Of a stretch of 10,303 nucleotides of DNA, positions 1-5,810 are shown one piece after another; the stretch's first letter is position 1, and each line of letters starts with the position of its first letter. Where the stretch lies: assembly GCA_025937665.1 (NCBI GenBank), contig JAICQW010000053.1, positions 1 through 10,303 of the forward strand, read 5' to 3'. Position numbers and translations under genes: made by a program. Below the pieces are notes generated by a model. The model was not told the origin of the DNA and searched no databases. It saw only the letters and a program-made list of their open reading frames with translations. This DNA comes from Nitrososphaeraceae archaeon. GTDB taxonomy: Archaea > Thermoproteota > Nitrososphaeria > Nitrososphaerales > Nitrososphaeraceae.

Positions 1-1512
1 AGTGGAACAGCCGGCACTGATGATTTTTCGCAGTGGAAGTTTGTATTACGCACCAATTATACTCAAATTATTGACGGTGAAAACAAGATAACTGCAAAAC
101 TGCTATGTTCAAATGCACCTACCCGATGGTATAGTGTATTTGTCGTTGGAGTTCCTAATATTAGTAACCAAGAAATATCATCTACTGTTCAATCTGAACC
201 ACCGCAAGACTTAGCTCCCGTTCAATCTGAACCACAGCAAGACTTATCCACTGCACCCGCTGTGAATGTATCAGATATTGTAGACACAGGTAATAACAAT
301 AACATAATGCTTGTATCAGTTTTTTCACAGAAAAATCCTGTTGCCAGAGGTGACACACAGAATACTACAATAACTGTAACAGATTCAAATTCAAGGCCAA
401 TTCCAAATGCCGATATCGATGGAAAATTGGTATATCCCGGAGATAACTTTGAGAAAACATTTAATGGACAAACGGATCTCCAGGGCAAATTTGTATATTC
501 CTGGACTATCGGGGAGAATGGAGATGTGGGACCGCTATCTATCGAGATAGATGTATCAAGTCAAGGCCGTACTGACTCTTCAGTAACAAGTTCTTTTGAT
601 GTTGTGGATTCCTCATCAACATCTGGAATCAATAGCGTTTCAGATGAAACCGCAGTTGATGGAAAATCTGAATTTGATTTTGTAATTGCTGGTGACTATG
701 GCTGTGATTCAAAGACCCGACAAACTATAGATGGGATGGAAGACGAGGATCCTGATTTGGTCTTTGCTCTAGGAGATTTGTCAGAAGTAAAAGATTCTGA
801 CTGCTTTTTCGATATTATTTCGAATTTAGATGATGAGGGCAGGTTTAAAGTTTCTCTTGGTGACGATGATACCGGGTCAACAAGATACGGCGATTACATT
901 AGACATTTTGATCTAGAAAATCCATTTTATTCATTTGACTATCAAAATGTTCATTTTCTGGCAATGTCAACAGGAAAAGGTTCCGTTATTCCATATGTAA
1001 ATGGATCTGAACAATACCAATTCATCCAAGATGACCTGAATAAAACAGCAAATAATCCAAACATTGATTGGATAATAGTATACGGGTATAGGCCCTTTTA
1101 CACATCACCCACTCTCCATCCTGCAAATGAAATTTTGAGAGAAACATATCCTCCTTTATTTGAAAAGTATGGAGTTGATATGGTAATAACTTCACATAAT
1201 CATAATTATCAAAGATCGTATCCATTGATATACAATATTGATAGCTCCCGCCACCCAATAGTTAAGGATGTAAATGCCAGTCAATACAACTCGCCTGGTG
1301 TTCCCATTTATTTTGTAGTAGGGACCGCGGGAAATAATCTATATGATTTTAGAGGGCAGGCTCCATATATGGCATCTCAGTTACAAGAAAGCGGATTCTT
1401 ACATGTTAACATAACCAAGACAGATCGAGACGTGCTTGCAGGAGGGTTTCTCAATACTGAAACGGGAAACTACGATGATCAATTCATGATTATCAAATCA
1501 GAGTTTGAATAG
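1..1512 (+). CDS. Secreted/surface Ig-like plus metallophosphoesterase (purple acid phosphatase-like) protein, 5' partial
   Basis: The frame is open from base 1 to the TAG at 1510-1512, so the gene starts upstream of the window; the GTG at 262 is only an internal codon. The visible 503 residues contain, in order: an unknown N-terminal part (1-180), a Pro/Gln/Glu-rich linker with an 11-residue repeat (187-252), an Ig-like or carboxypeptidase-regulatory-like beta region (about 322-600, with NPVARGDTQ and TDLQGKFVYSW), and a calcineurin-like phosphoesterase domain (about 676-1500). Motifs seen are GDYG (691-702), GDL (772-780), VHFLAMST (from about 949), GYRPFY (from 1084) and SHNHNYQRSYP (from 1192), the pattern of purple acid phosphatases. 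The usual GNHD/E is GDDD (859-870) and the usual GHRP is GYRP, so two ligand positions are changed. Probably extracytoplasmic phosphoesterase ancestry; present activity is uncertain. A hairpin follows the stop. Confidence 0.85.
   Translation, partial: SGTAGTDDFSQWKFVLRTNYTQIIDGENKITAKLLCSNAPTRWYSVFVVGVPNISNQEISSTVQSEPPQDLAPVQSEPQQDLSTAPAVNVSDIVDTGNNNNIMLVSVFSQKNPVARGDTQNTTITVTDSNSRPIPNADIDGKLVYPGDNFEKTFNGQTDLQGKFVYSWTIGENGDVGPLSIEIDVSSQGRTDSSVTSSFDVVDSSSTSGINSVSDETAVDGKSEFDFVIAGDYGCDSKTRQTIDGMEDEDPDLVFALGDLSEVKDSDCFFDIISNLDDEGRFKVSLGDDDTGSTRYGDYIRHFDLENPFYSFDYQNVHFLAMSTGKGSVIPYVNGSEQYQFIQDDLNKTANNPNIDWIIVYGYRPFYTSPTLHPANEILRETYPPLFEKYGVDMVITSHNHNYQRSYPLIYNIDSSRHPIVKDVNASQYNSPGVPIYFVVGTAGNNLYDFRGQAPYMASQLQESGFLHVNITKTDRDVLAGGFLNTETGNYDDQFMIIKSEFE
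187..246 (+). repeat. Tandem 33-base (11-residue) linker repeat
   Basis: Two copies of a unit encoding VQSEPxQDL start at 187 and 220. The first 27 bases match with a single difference (CCG versus CAG). The repeat lies in a low-complexity Pro/Gln/Glu linker between the N-terminal part and the Ig-like region of the metallophosphoesterase protein. It is in frame and probably varies in copy number. Confidence 0.85.
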
Positions 1513-1523
1513 ATGATAATCAC

Positions 1524-1543
1524 TGAGAAACTTTTCTTTCTCA
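1524..1543 (+). terminator. Possible hairpin terminator after the metallophosphoesterase gene
   Basis: A perfect 7-bp stem, TGAGAAA and TTTCTCA, encloses a 6-base loop and starts 12 bases after the stop codon; the loop and right arm are T-rich. Archaeal terminators are mainly T-tracts, so the role of the hairpin is inferred. Confidence 0.4.
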
Positions 1544-1649
1544 ATAAAATTGGCCTCTACAATATTTCTAATTGTTGGATATAAGACCGTTACAGCTAAA
1601 TTATCTCACATTCCTTTCTTGTTTCATAACTCACTGCAGTGCAAGTTAG

Positions 1650-2291
1650 CTACCTCATTCCCGCTAGAATGAAATTGATACCATAGTAAAAAAGGGGAAG
1701 CGTTAACAGTATAATTATGAACTTGTGATAGTGAGATCCAATTATCTTAATACCCCTTGACGCAAAATATGAAGACACTCCTAACCACGCATAATCCATC
1801 CATATATGTACAAAAAAAAGAAAAACTAACCCCAGCGGATATCCAAGCAATTGCAGGGTATCAGAAATTAATTTAACACCAACTGAAATCCACCAGAGAA
1901 AGAAAAAAGGGTTAACTCCAGTGAATAAAATTCCAGCAAGAATTGGATTTTCAATGAGGGATGGCTTGTCAGTGGCAGTAAGATTATTCTTTTTGCTTAG
2001 AGTTCTTACCACATAGAAGATCCCAAATACAATTAGACTTACTCCTCCAATGATACTAATTACCTCAAACATGTTGAAAATGGTACTTGAAGAAGTAATT
2101 ACTATTAATGGTAAAGAATACAGGATTATTACAGGAAGCTCAACAATTGTATGTCCAATTGCAATTTTTATCCCGGACCAAAATCCACCGTATTTACTGA
2201 GAGCTAAATTTGCAAAGAAAAGTGGACCTGGAGTAAGGACCCCAGATGCTGATACAAGTATGATTTGTAATCCCATATCAAGTAATATCAT
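1650..2291 (-). CDS. LysE/RhtB-family transporter (amino-acid exporter type)
   Basis: The 213-residue protein is almost entirely hydrophobic, with about six membrane helices, and carries the family signature GVLTPGP at residues 17-23 followed by a small-residue and glycine-rich helix. A charged loop (about 98-112) separates the first three helices from the rest, as is usual for LysE/RhtB proteins of 190-220 residues. The family exports amino acids or related small molecules; the substrate cannot be read from the sequence. The ATG lies 15 bases after the stop of the upstream short-chain dehydrogenase on the same strand and has no promoter of its own, so the two are probably cotranscribed. No clear ribosome binding site is seen; a second ATG five codons in is possible. 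Confidence 0.85.
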   Translation of the reverse strand: MILLDMGLQIILVSASGVLTPGPLFFANLALSKYGGFWSGIKIAIGHTIVELPVIILYSLPLIVITSSSTIFNMFEVISIIGGVSLIVFGIFYVVRTLSKKNNLTATDKPSLIENPILAGILFTGVNPFFFLWWISVGVKLISDTLQLLGYPLGLVFLFFVHIWMDYAWLGVSSYFASRGIKIIGSHYHKFIIILLTLPLFYYGINFILAGMR

Positions 2292-2306
2292 AGTAAAACC
2301 AGTCTT

Positions 2307-3029
2307 TCACCATTGCATTACTTTTTTGTATCTGAAGAAGCTACCTGTGGGTCCGTTCGCATCAACTAATGCAAAATGTACTATATCTTTGGCGGTCATT
2401 TGTGGATTTGTAGGAGCCATCTTACCCCCCATCTCGGTCCTGACCCAGCCAGGACATACTGCATTAACTTTAATATTCAAATCTCTTAATTCATCGGCCA
2501 TAATCAATGTAAGGGCATTGAGCGATGCCTTTGAAATTCGATAAGCAGCATGGTAACCTGCCATTTCATTCATTGCCACATATCCTGAAGAAATGTTTAC
2601 TATTCTGCCGTATCCATTTTGGATCATTATTGGAACAAATGCCCTACACATGTGAAAAGCTCCATAAAAATTAGCGGCCAATGTTTCCTGTACTATTTTC
2701 TCATTTACCTCAAAAACGCTTACACCATCATCCAAATGGATTCCAGCATTGTTAATCAGGATATCAAGCCTTTCATATTTCTTTAATATCCACCCCTTAA
2801 GACTTGATATGTCACTAATGTCCGTCACATCCAGTTTGTGATATGAGATATTGTCATGGGCATGTAATGAAGCTTTTGCCTTCTTCCCTTCTTCTTCATT
2901 CCTACTTGTGAGAACGACGCGACAACCAGAAATAGAAAGTTCCTTACATACCTCATATCCAATCCCACGATTTCCACCAGTTACTATTGAGACATGACTA
3001 ATTTGTTCCAATTGTTGAGTTATTTGCAT
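2307..3029 (-). CDS. Short-chain dehydrogenase/reductase (carbonyl reductase-like)
   Basis: Classical SDR fold, 240 residues from the ATG at 3029. Seen: the dinucleotide-binding motif TGGNRGIG (17-24), NNAG (93-96), catalytic Ser in NISS (145-148), YRISK (Tyr163, Lys167), and PGWVRTEMGG (193-202). The sequence after the active site and the PGWVRTEMGG motif resemble carbonyl reductases. SRN at 42-44, after the second beta strand, suggests NADP(H) preference (inference). The frame extends to a TTG at 3080, adding 17 polar residues; an AT-rich TATA-like stretch upstream could serve either start. ATG 3029 was chosen because it puts the glycine motif at the usual distance from the N-terminus. It is first in a probable two-gene operon with the LysE-type exporter and divergent from the DUF1428 gene. 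The substrate is unknown. Confidence 0.88.
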   Translation of the reverse strand: MQITQQLEQISHVSIVTGGNRGIGYEVCKELSISGCRVVLTSRNEEEGKKAKASLHAHDNISYHKLDVTDISDISSLKGWILKKYERLDILINNAGIHLDDGVSVFEVNEKIVQETLAANFYGAFHMCRAFVPIMIQNGYGRIVNISSGYVAMNEMAGYHAAYRISKASLNALTLIMADELRDLNIKVNAVCPGWVRTEMGGKMAPTNPQMTAKDIVHFALVDANGPTGSFFRYKKVMQW

Positions 3030-3091
3030 AATGTATTCATAGTTCTTATCAATTTTGTTATGCGATATTGATTCGAACAATTTTTGATTCT

Positions 3092-3110
3092 AATATATTT
3101 TAATAATTTT
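3092..3110 (-). promoter_or_regulatory. AT-rich TATA-box region for the SDR-LysE unit
   Basis: The minus strand reads TTAAAATATATT across 3092-3103, with further A/T to 3110. Depending on which part is used, the transcript starts about 3071-3080, giving a roughly 42-base leader to ATG 3029 or a leaderless TTG start at 3080. Confidence 0.4.
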
Positions 3111-3160
3111 CTATTGATTGATATCTGCTGATAGAATTTATTTTCAATTTGCAACCTACA

Positions 3161-3170
3161 TTTAAAATAT
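3161..3170 (+). promoter_or_regulatory. TATA box for the DUF1428 gene
   Basis: TTTAAAATAT is centred about 26 bases before the ATG at 3192, the spacing of an archaeal leaderless promoter. The match supports 3192 as the original start codon, although that ATG is now out of frame with the gene body. Confidence 0.6.
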
Positions 3171-3191
3171 GATGATAAACCCATTAATATA

Positions 3192-3231
3192 ATGAAGAGC
3201 GATTAAACCAAGATATGTTGATGGATTTGTA
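3192..3231 (+). other. Out-of-frame 5' end of the DUF1428 gene (apparent one-base insertion)
   Basis: The ATG at 3192 reads M-K-S-D and then hits TAA. Upstream of the TTG at 3232, the gene-body frame reads PRYVDGFV (3208-3231), which is the conserved N-terminus of DUF1428 proteins, and it has no ATG, GTG or TTG back to an in-frame stop at 3193-3195. Removing one T at 3203/3204 restores MKSDKPRYVDGFVLAVP and a 124-residue protein. Either the base is an error, or the start is broken, or initiation is unusual. Confidence 0.75.
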
Positions 3232-3567
3232 TTGGCTGTTCCTAAGAACAAGATTAATGAATATCTTCGATTAGCAAGAATGTGCGGCAAGATATGGCTT
3301 GAGCATGGGGCTCTGGAAAATCGGGAATGTGTAGGTGAAGATCTTAAGATAAGCATGGGAGTTCCATTTCCGAAAATGATCAAAATCAAACCCAAAGAGA
3401 CTATTATTTTCTCATGGATTACTTACAAATCGCGAGCTCATAGAGATGGGGTTAATTCAAGAGTGATGAAGGATTCGCGGATGAAAAATATGGATCCAAA
3501 ATCCATGCCCTTCGATCCTAAGCGTATGGTCTATGGTGGTTTCAAAATCGTAGTGAACGCACCATAA
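3232..3567 (+). CDS. DUF1428 family protein (YbaA-like), N-terminus disrupted
   Basis: The 111-residue open frame from the TTG at 3232 covers nearly the whole DUF1428 domain (PF07237): LAVPKNKINEYLRLA, GALENRECVGEDL, the central IFSWITYKSRAHRD, the SRMKNMDPKSMPFDPKRM segment and the terminal YGGFKIVV, colinear with E. coli YbaA as I remember it. The family has a ferredoxin-like, dimeric-barrel-type fold and no established biochemical role. The first strand, YVDGF, is encoded just upstream in the same frame but outside any standard start codon; translation from TTG would lose part of that strand. The pyrimidine-dimer glycosylase gene follows 66 bases after the stop on the same strand, so cotranscription is possible. 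Confidence 0.85.
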   Translation: MAVPKNKINEYLRLARMCGKIWLEHGALENRECVGEDLKISMGVPFPKMIKIKPKETIIFSWITYKSRAHRDGVNSRVMKDSRMKNMDPKSMPFDPKRMVYGGFKIVVNAP

Positions 3568-3633
3568 CTTTTGCATTTGTACCTTAACACTCTACTAACA
3601 TGAAATGGGCATAGTACTAAGGCATCACAGAAA

Positions 3634-3682
3634 ATGAGAATAATGGGATATTCCTGCAAGTAATTTATGCACCAAACATCTT
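3634..3682 (+). other. Out-of-frame 5' end of the pyrimidine-dimer glycosylase gene (apparent one-base insertion)
   Basis: The ATG at 3634 reads nine codons (M-R-I-M-G-Y-S-C-K) to a TAA. Without one A at 3640-3643 it reads MRIWDIPASNLCTKHLLGEH, the expected start of the archaeal and bacterial family, and continues into the gene body to give 109 residues. The body frame itself is open only from the stop at 3641-3643 and has no ATG before the TTG at 3683. Confidence 0.78.
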
Positions 3683-3964
3683 TTGGGAGAACATCGTGAA
3701 TTACATGCCATATGGAACATATTGACACAGAACAAATCCGGTTACTCTAGACATCCTGAAACTCTCCGGTTGAAACGGAAGCTGGCAGCATTATATCTAA
3801 GGCATGAGGAGCTGGCTAAAGAAATGTTTAGTAGGAATTACCATCACAAATCTGAACTAGATAGAAAGTATGCAATTGGTTTTTCGCGTCAGAATCAATT
3901 TGTAAATACATATGATCAGCAGATAAAGATTTTGAAAAATAAAGGATGTAAATGTAAATTGTGA
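3683..3964 (+). CDS. Pyrimidine dimer DNA glycosylase (T4 endonuclease V-like family), N-terminus disrupted
   Basis: The 93-residue open frame contains GEHRELHAIWNIL and GYSRHPETLRLKRKLAALYLRHEELAKEM, diagnostic for the pyrimidine dimer DNA glycosylase family (PF03013), and ends with a basic, cysteine-bearing tail. These enzymes cut the glycosyl bond at UV-induced cyclobutane dimers and nick the abasic site. The Glu of HREL corresponds to catalytic Glu23 of T4 endonuclease V. The N-terminal helix WDIPASNLCTKHLL is encoded upstream in the same frame but out of frame with the natural ATG at 3634, so translation from TTG 3683 would lack it. In the T4 enzyme the N-terminal amine is the nucleophile, so the truncated form is probably inactive (inference). 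The rest looks unmutated, which favours a recent lesion or a sequence error. Confidence 0.85.
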   Translation: MGEHRELHAIWNILTQNKSGYSRHPETLRLKRKLAALYLRHEELAKEMFSRNYHHKSELDRKYAIGFSRQNQFVNTYDQQIKILKNKGCKCKL

Positions 3965-4006
3965 GTCGCCTTTAATTCACAAAATAATTTGTCCACCGTA
4001 GTTTAG

Positions 4007-4012
4007 AAAAAA
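4007..4012 (-). terminator. T-tract downstream of amt
   Basis: The minus strand carries six T, 24 bases after the amt stop codon and between the convergent glycosylase and amt genes. It fits the short T-tracts that end archaeal transcripts; weak on its own. Confidence 0.3.
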
Positions 4013-4036
4013 TGATTTGTGATGTAGATTATTAGA

Positions 4037-5290
4037 CTAGATCTTGCCTAATTCATCTTCATCACTATATGCTCTTTCGGCGTGTTCTTCGATATCCAAA
4101 CCAGATTCTTCCACCTTTGGGGAAACTCGTACACCAATCAATACATCAATGACCTTCATTATAGCATACGTCCCGCCGAATCCAAGGACAGCAGCAACTC
4201 CAACCCCTGTTGCCTGTATCAATAGCTGATCTGCATTACCATATAAAAGACCATTAACTCCAGTGGGATTAATTGCGGTGGAGGCAAATATTCCTATAGA
4301 TATCGCACCTATTATACCTGCGATCCCGTGGACCGAACTAACATCAAGAGCGTCATCTATCTTGAGTCTGTCTTTGAGGAAAAGAACTCCAAGATAAGAT
4401 GCTATACCTATTGCTATACCAATTGCAAATGCGTGCTCAACGCTAACATAACCAGAAGCTGGAGTTATTCCTGCCAATCCAGCTATTGCACCATTAATTG
4501 CTGCAATTACACTAGGTTTACCGGTTCTCATCCACGAGAGCCCTACCCATATTAAAGCAGATACGGCCGATGCCATGTGAGTATTAATTACAGTATTGCC
4601 GGCTACGCCTCCTGATGCAAGAGCACTGCCTGCATTGAAACCAAACCAGCCAAGCCAAAGGAGAGATGACCCAAGGACTGCAAGCGGTATACTATGTGGA
4701 ACCATTATTGAGGGTCCAAAATCCTTTCTTCTACCTAGAACTAAAGCTGCAGCAAGAGCACCCATTCCTGCACTGGTGTGGATAACTATTCCTCCGGCAA
4801 AGTCCTTTACCCCCAGATTATTAAGCCAGCCTCCAACTCCCCAAATCCAATGCACCAAAGGATAGTAAATAAGCAAGCTCCATGCGGCGATAAACAAGAC
4901 AAAAGCACTGAATTTCATTCTCTCTGCAATTGCTCCTGTCAGTAGTAATGGAGTAATTACGGCAAACATCATTTCGAACTTTACAAACAATACACCTGGT
5001 ATACTTGGAGCATATTGTGTTAAGGCAGCATCCCATGGAATGCCTTTAAGAAAAGTCCAATCCAAATTTCCAGCAAGTCCTGATGTATCGGGACCAAAGG
5101 ATAGACTGAAACCAAAGATGAACCACATTACGCTTAGAAGGGCCATCCCAAAAAATATCTGCATAAAAATTGAAACCGTATTCTTCTTTCTGAGTAGACC
5201 AGCTTCAAATAATCCTAATGAAGGTATCATTAACAAAACAAGACTAGAAGCTATTAGCATCCAAGCTGTATCCCCGGTGTCTATAGCCAA
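4037..5290 (-). CDS. amt: Ammonium transporter (Amt/MEP/Rh family)
   Basis: Trimeric membrane channel for ammonium uptake. From the TTG at 5290 it has 417 residues and about eleven membrane helices. Pore residues are present: Asp163 in KDFAGG, the twin histidines His171 (IHTSAGMGAL) and His321 (DVSSVHGIAG), the FAVIT segment with the gate Phe, and WFGFNAGSAL. The cytoplasmic tail has the regulatory sequence GLDIEEHAERAY that contacts P-II proteins. The FYGG motif after helix 1 is FEAG (28-31). The open frame reaches a TTG at 5305; 5290 is preferred because the TATA box lies about 26 bases upstream of it, and the product MAIDTGDTAWMLIASS is a natural Amt N-terminus. Divergent from glnK, a classic pairing. 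A palindrome before the start suggests repression when nitrogen is plentiful (inference). Confidence 0.95.
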   Translation of the reverse strand: MAIDTGDTAWMLIASSLVLLMIPSLGLFEAGLLRKKNTVSIFMQIFFGMALLSVMWFIFGFSLSFGPDTSGLAGNLDWTFLKGIPWDAALTQYAPSIPGVLFVKFEMMFAVITPLLLTGAIAERMKFSAFVLFIAAWSLLIYYPLVHWIWGVGGWLNNLGVKDFAGGIVIHTSAGMGALAAALVLGRRKDFGPSIMVPHSIPLAVLGSSLLWLGWFGFNAGSALASGGVAGNTVINTHMASAVSALIWVGLSWMRTGKPSVIAAINGAIAGLAGITPASGYVSVEHAFAIGIAIGIASYLGVLFLKDRLKIDDALDVSSVHGIAGIIGAISIGIFASTAINPTGVNGLLYGNADQLLIQATGVGVAAVLGFGGTYAIMKVIDVLIGVRVSPKVEESGLDIEEHAERAYSDEDELGKI

Positions 5291-5296
5291 GTCGTA

Positions 5297-5309
5297 TTGA
5301 TTCAATCAA
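5297..5309. promoter_or_regulatory. Perfect 13-base palindrome, candidate amt operator
   Basis: TTGATTCAATCAA is a perfect inverted repeat around a central C. It lies directly downstream of the amt TATA box and upstream of the predicted transcript start near 5290, where a bound repressor would block initiation. A half-site, TTGATT, recurs at 5375-5380 over the glnK start. The regulator is unknown. Confidence 0.4.
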
Positions 5310-5322
5310 ATATGTATAAAAA
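5310..5322 (-). promoter_or_regulatory. TATA box for amt
   Basis: The minus strand reads TTTTTTATACATA, a good archaeal TATA element. Its centre at about 5316 predicts initiation near 5290, where an in-frame TTG lies (5288-5290). Confidence 0.5.
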
Positions 5323-5346
5323 AGTTACTTCTCATTCTGCAGATAA

Positions 5347-5357
5347 TTATTTTAATA
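5347..5357 (+). promoter_or_regulatory. TATA box for glnK
   Basis: TTATTTTAATA is centred 26-27 bases upstream of the TTG at 5379, predicting a leaderless transcript that begins at the start codon. Confidence 0.55.
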
Positions 5358-5378
5358 GCGACCCATTAAGGAAATTGA

Positions 5379-5708
5379 TTGATAAGAATAGAAGTAATTA
5401 TGGCTGAAAATGACATCGTAAAAGTAAGTGAGGGACTTAAGAGCACTGGAGTCGGTGGTTTAACTGTTTTTAAGGTCAAAGGAAGAGGAAAAACTATCCC
5501 TGCAGGCATTCATGCGTCAAAAGGCACAAAGATTTTCACACCTGAATTTGGTGATAAATACGTTGTAGTAGCTGTCTTACCCGATGAAAAAATGGATGAA
5601 GCTATTAAAATAGTTAGAGAGAATTCTAAAATAGGCAAGATCTTTATCACCCCTGTAACTCATGCAATAGATCTTGCAACAGGAGTTACGGGTGAACAAG
5701 CCATATGA
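5379..5708 (+). CDS. glnK: P-II nitrogen regulatory protein (GlnK/GlnB family, divergent archaeal type)
   Basis: Trimeric sensor of ATP/ADP and 2-oxoglutarate that typically plugs Amt channels. The 109 residues show beta-1 (MIRIEVIM), the glycine turn GVGGLTVFKVKGRG (24-37), a long T-loop (38-60) and the C-terminal B- and C-loop region KIGKIFITPVTHAIDLATGVTGEQAI. The start is TTG: an in-frame TGA directly precedes it, and the next ATG would remove the first strand. Compared with bacterial GlnB the T-loop region is about 11 residues longer, lacks the modifiable Tyr51 context and the RQKG stretch, and the B-loop lacks two residues (KIGKIF for KIGDGKIF). Uridylylation therefore looks unlikely. 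Divergent from amt, which supports a gating role; other partners cannot be excluded. Confidence 0.93.
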   Translation: MIRIEVIMAENDIVKVSEGLKSTGVGGLTVFKVKGRGKTIPAGIHASKGTKIFTPEFGDKYVVVAVLPDEKMDEAIKIVRENSKIGKIFITPVTHAIDLATGVTGEQAI

Positions 5709-5761
5709 CGGAATGAACAATATATTCAAGAGAAAATAAAATCATCATCCTTAATCCTCAC

Positions 5762-5775
5762 TATATATTTTTTCA
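5762..5775 (+). terminator. T-rich stretch downstream of glnK
   Basis: TATATATTTTTTC lies 55-65 bases after the glnK stop, in the gap between convergent genes, with a second run of six T at 5807-5812. This is compatible with archaeal T-tract termination. Confidence 0.35.
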
Positions 5776-5810
5776 ACCTTTGAATTCTGTTCCCAAATAG
5801 AACTGATTTT

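Noticed and set aside
2050..2544. Plus-strand open frame of 164 codons across the LysE and SDR genes
   Set aside because: It lies opposite two clearly recognisable genes on the minus strand, spans their junction, and its translation has no family features.
3531..3728. Minus-strand open frame in the gap between the DUF1428 and glycosylase genes
   Set aside because: It overlaps both conserved plus-strand genes; the gap is better explained by the frameshifted 5' end of the glycosylase gene.
3979..3993. Short inverted repeat ACAAA-TTTGT after the glycosylase gene
   Set aside because: A five-base stem in an AT-rich gap is too weak to call a terminator.
3113..5384. Identical 11-base ATTGATTGATA at 3113-3123 and 5374-5384
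   Set aside because: A match of this length is expected by chance in a 10-kb AT-rich window; only the palindromic version at amt was kept.
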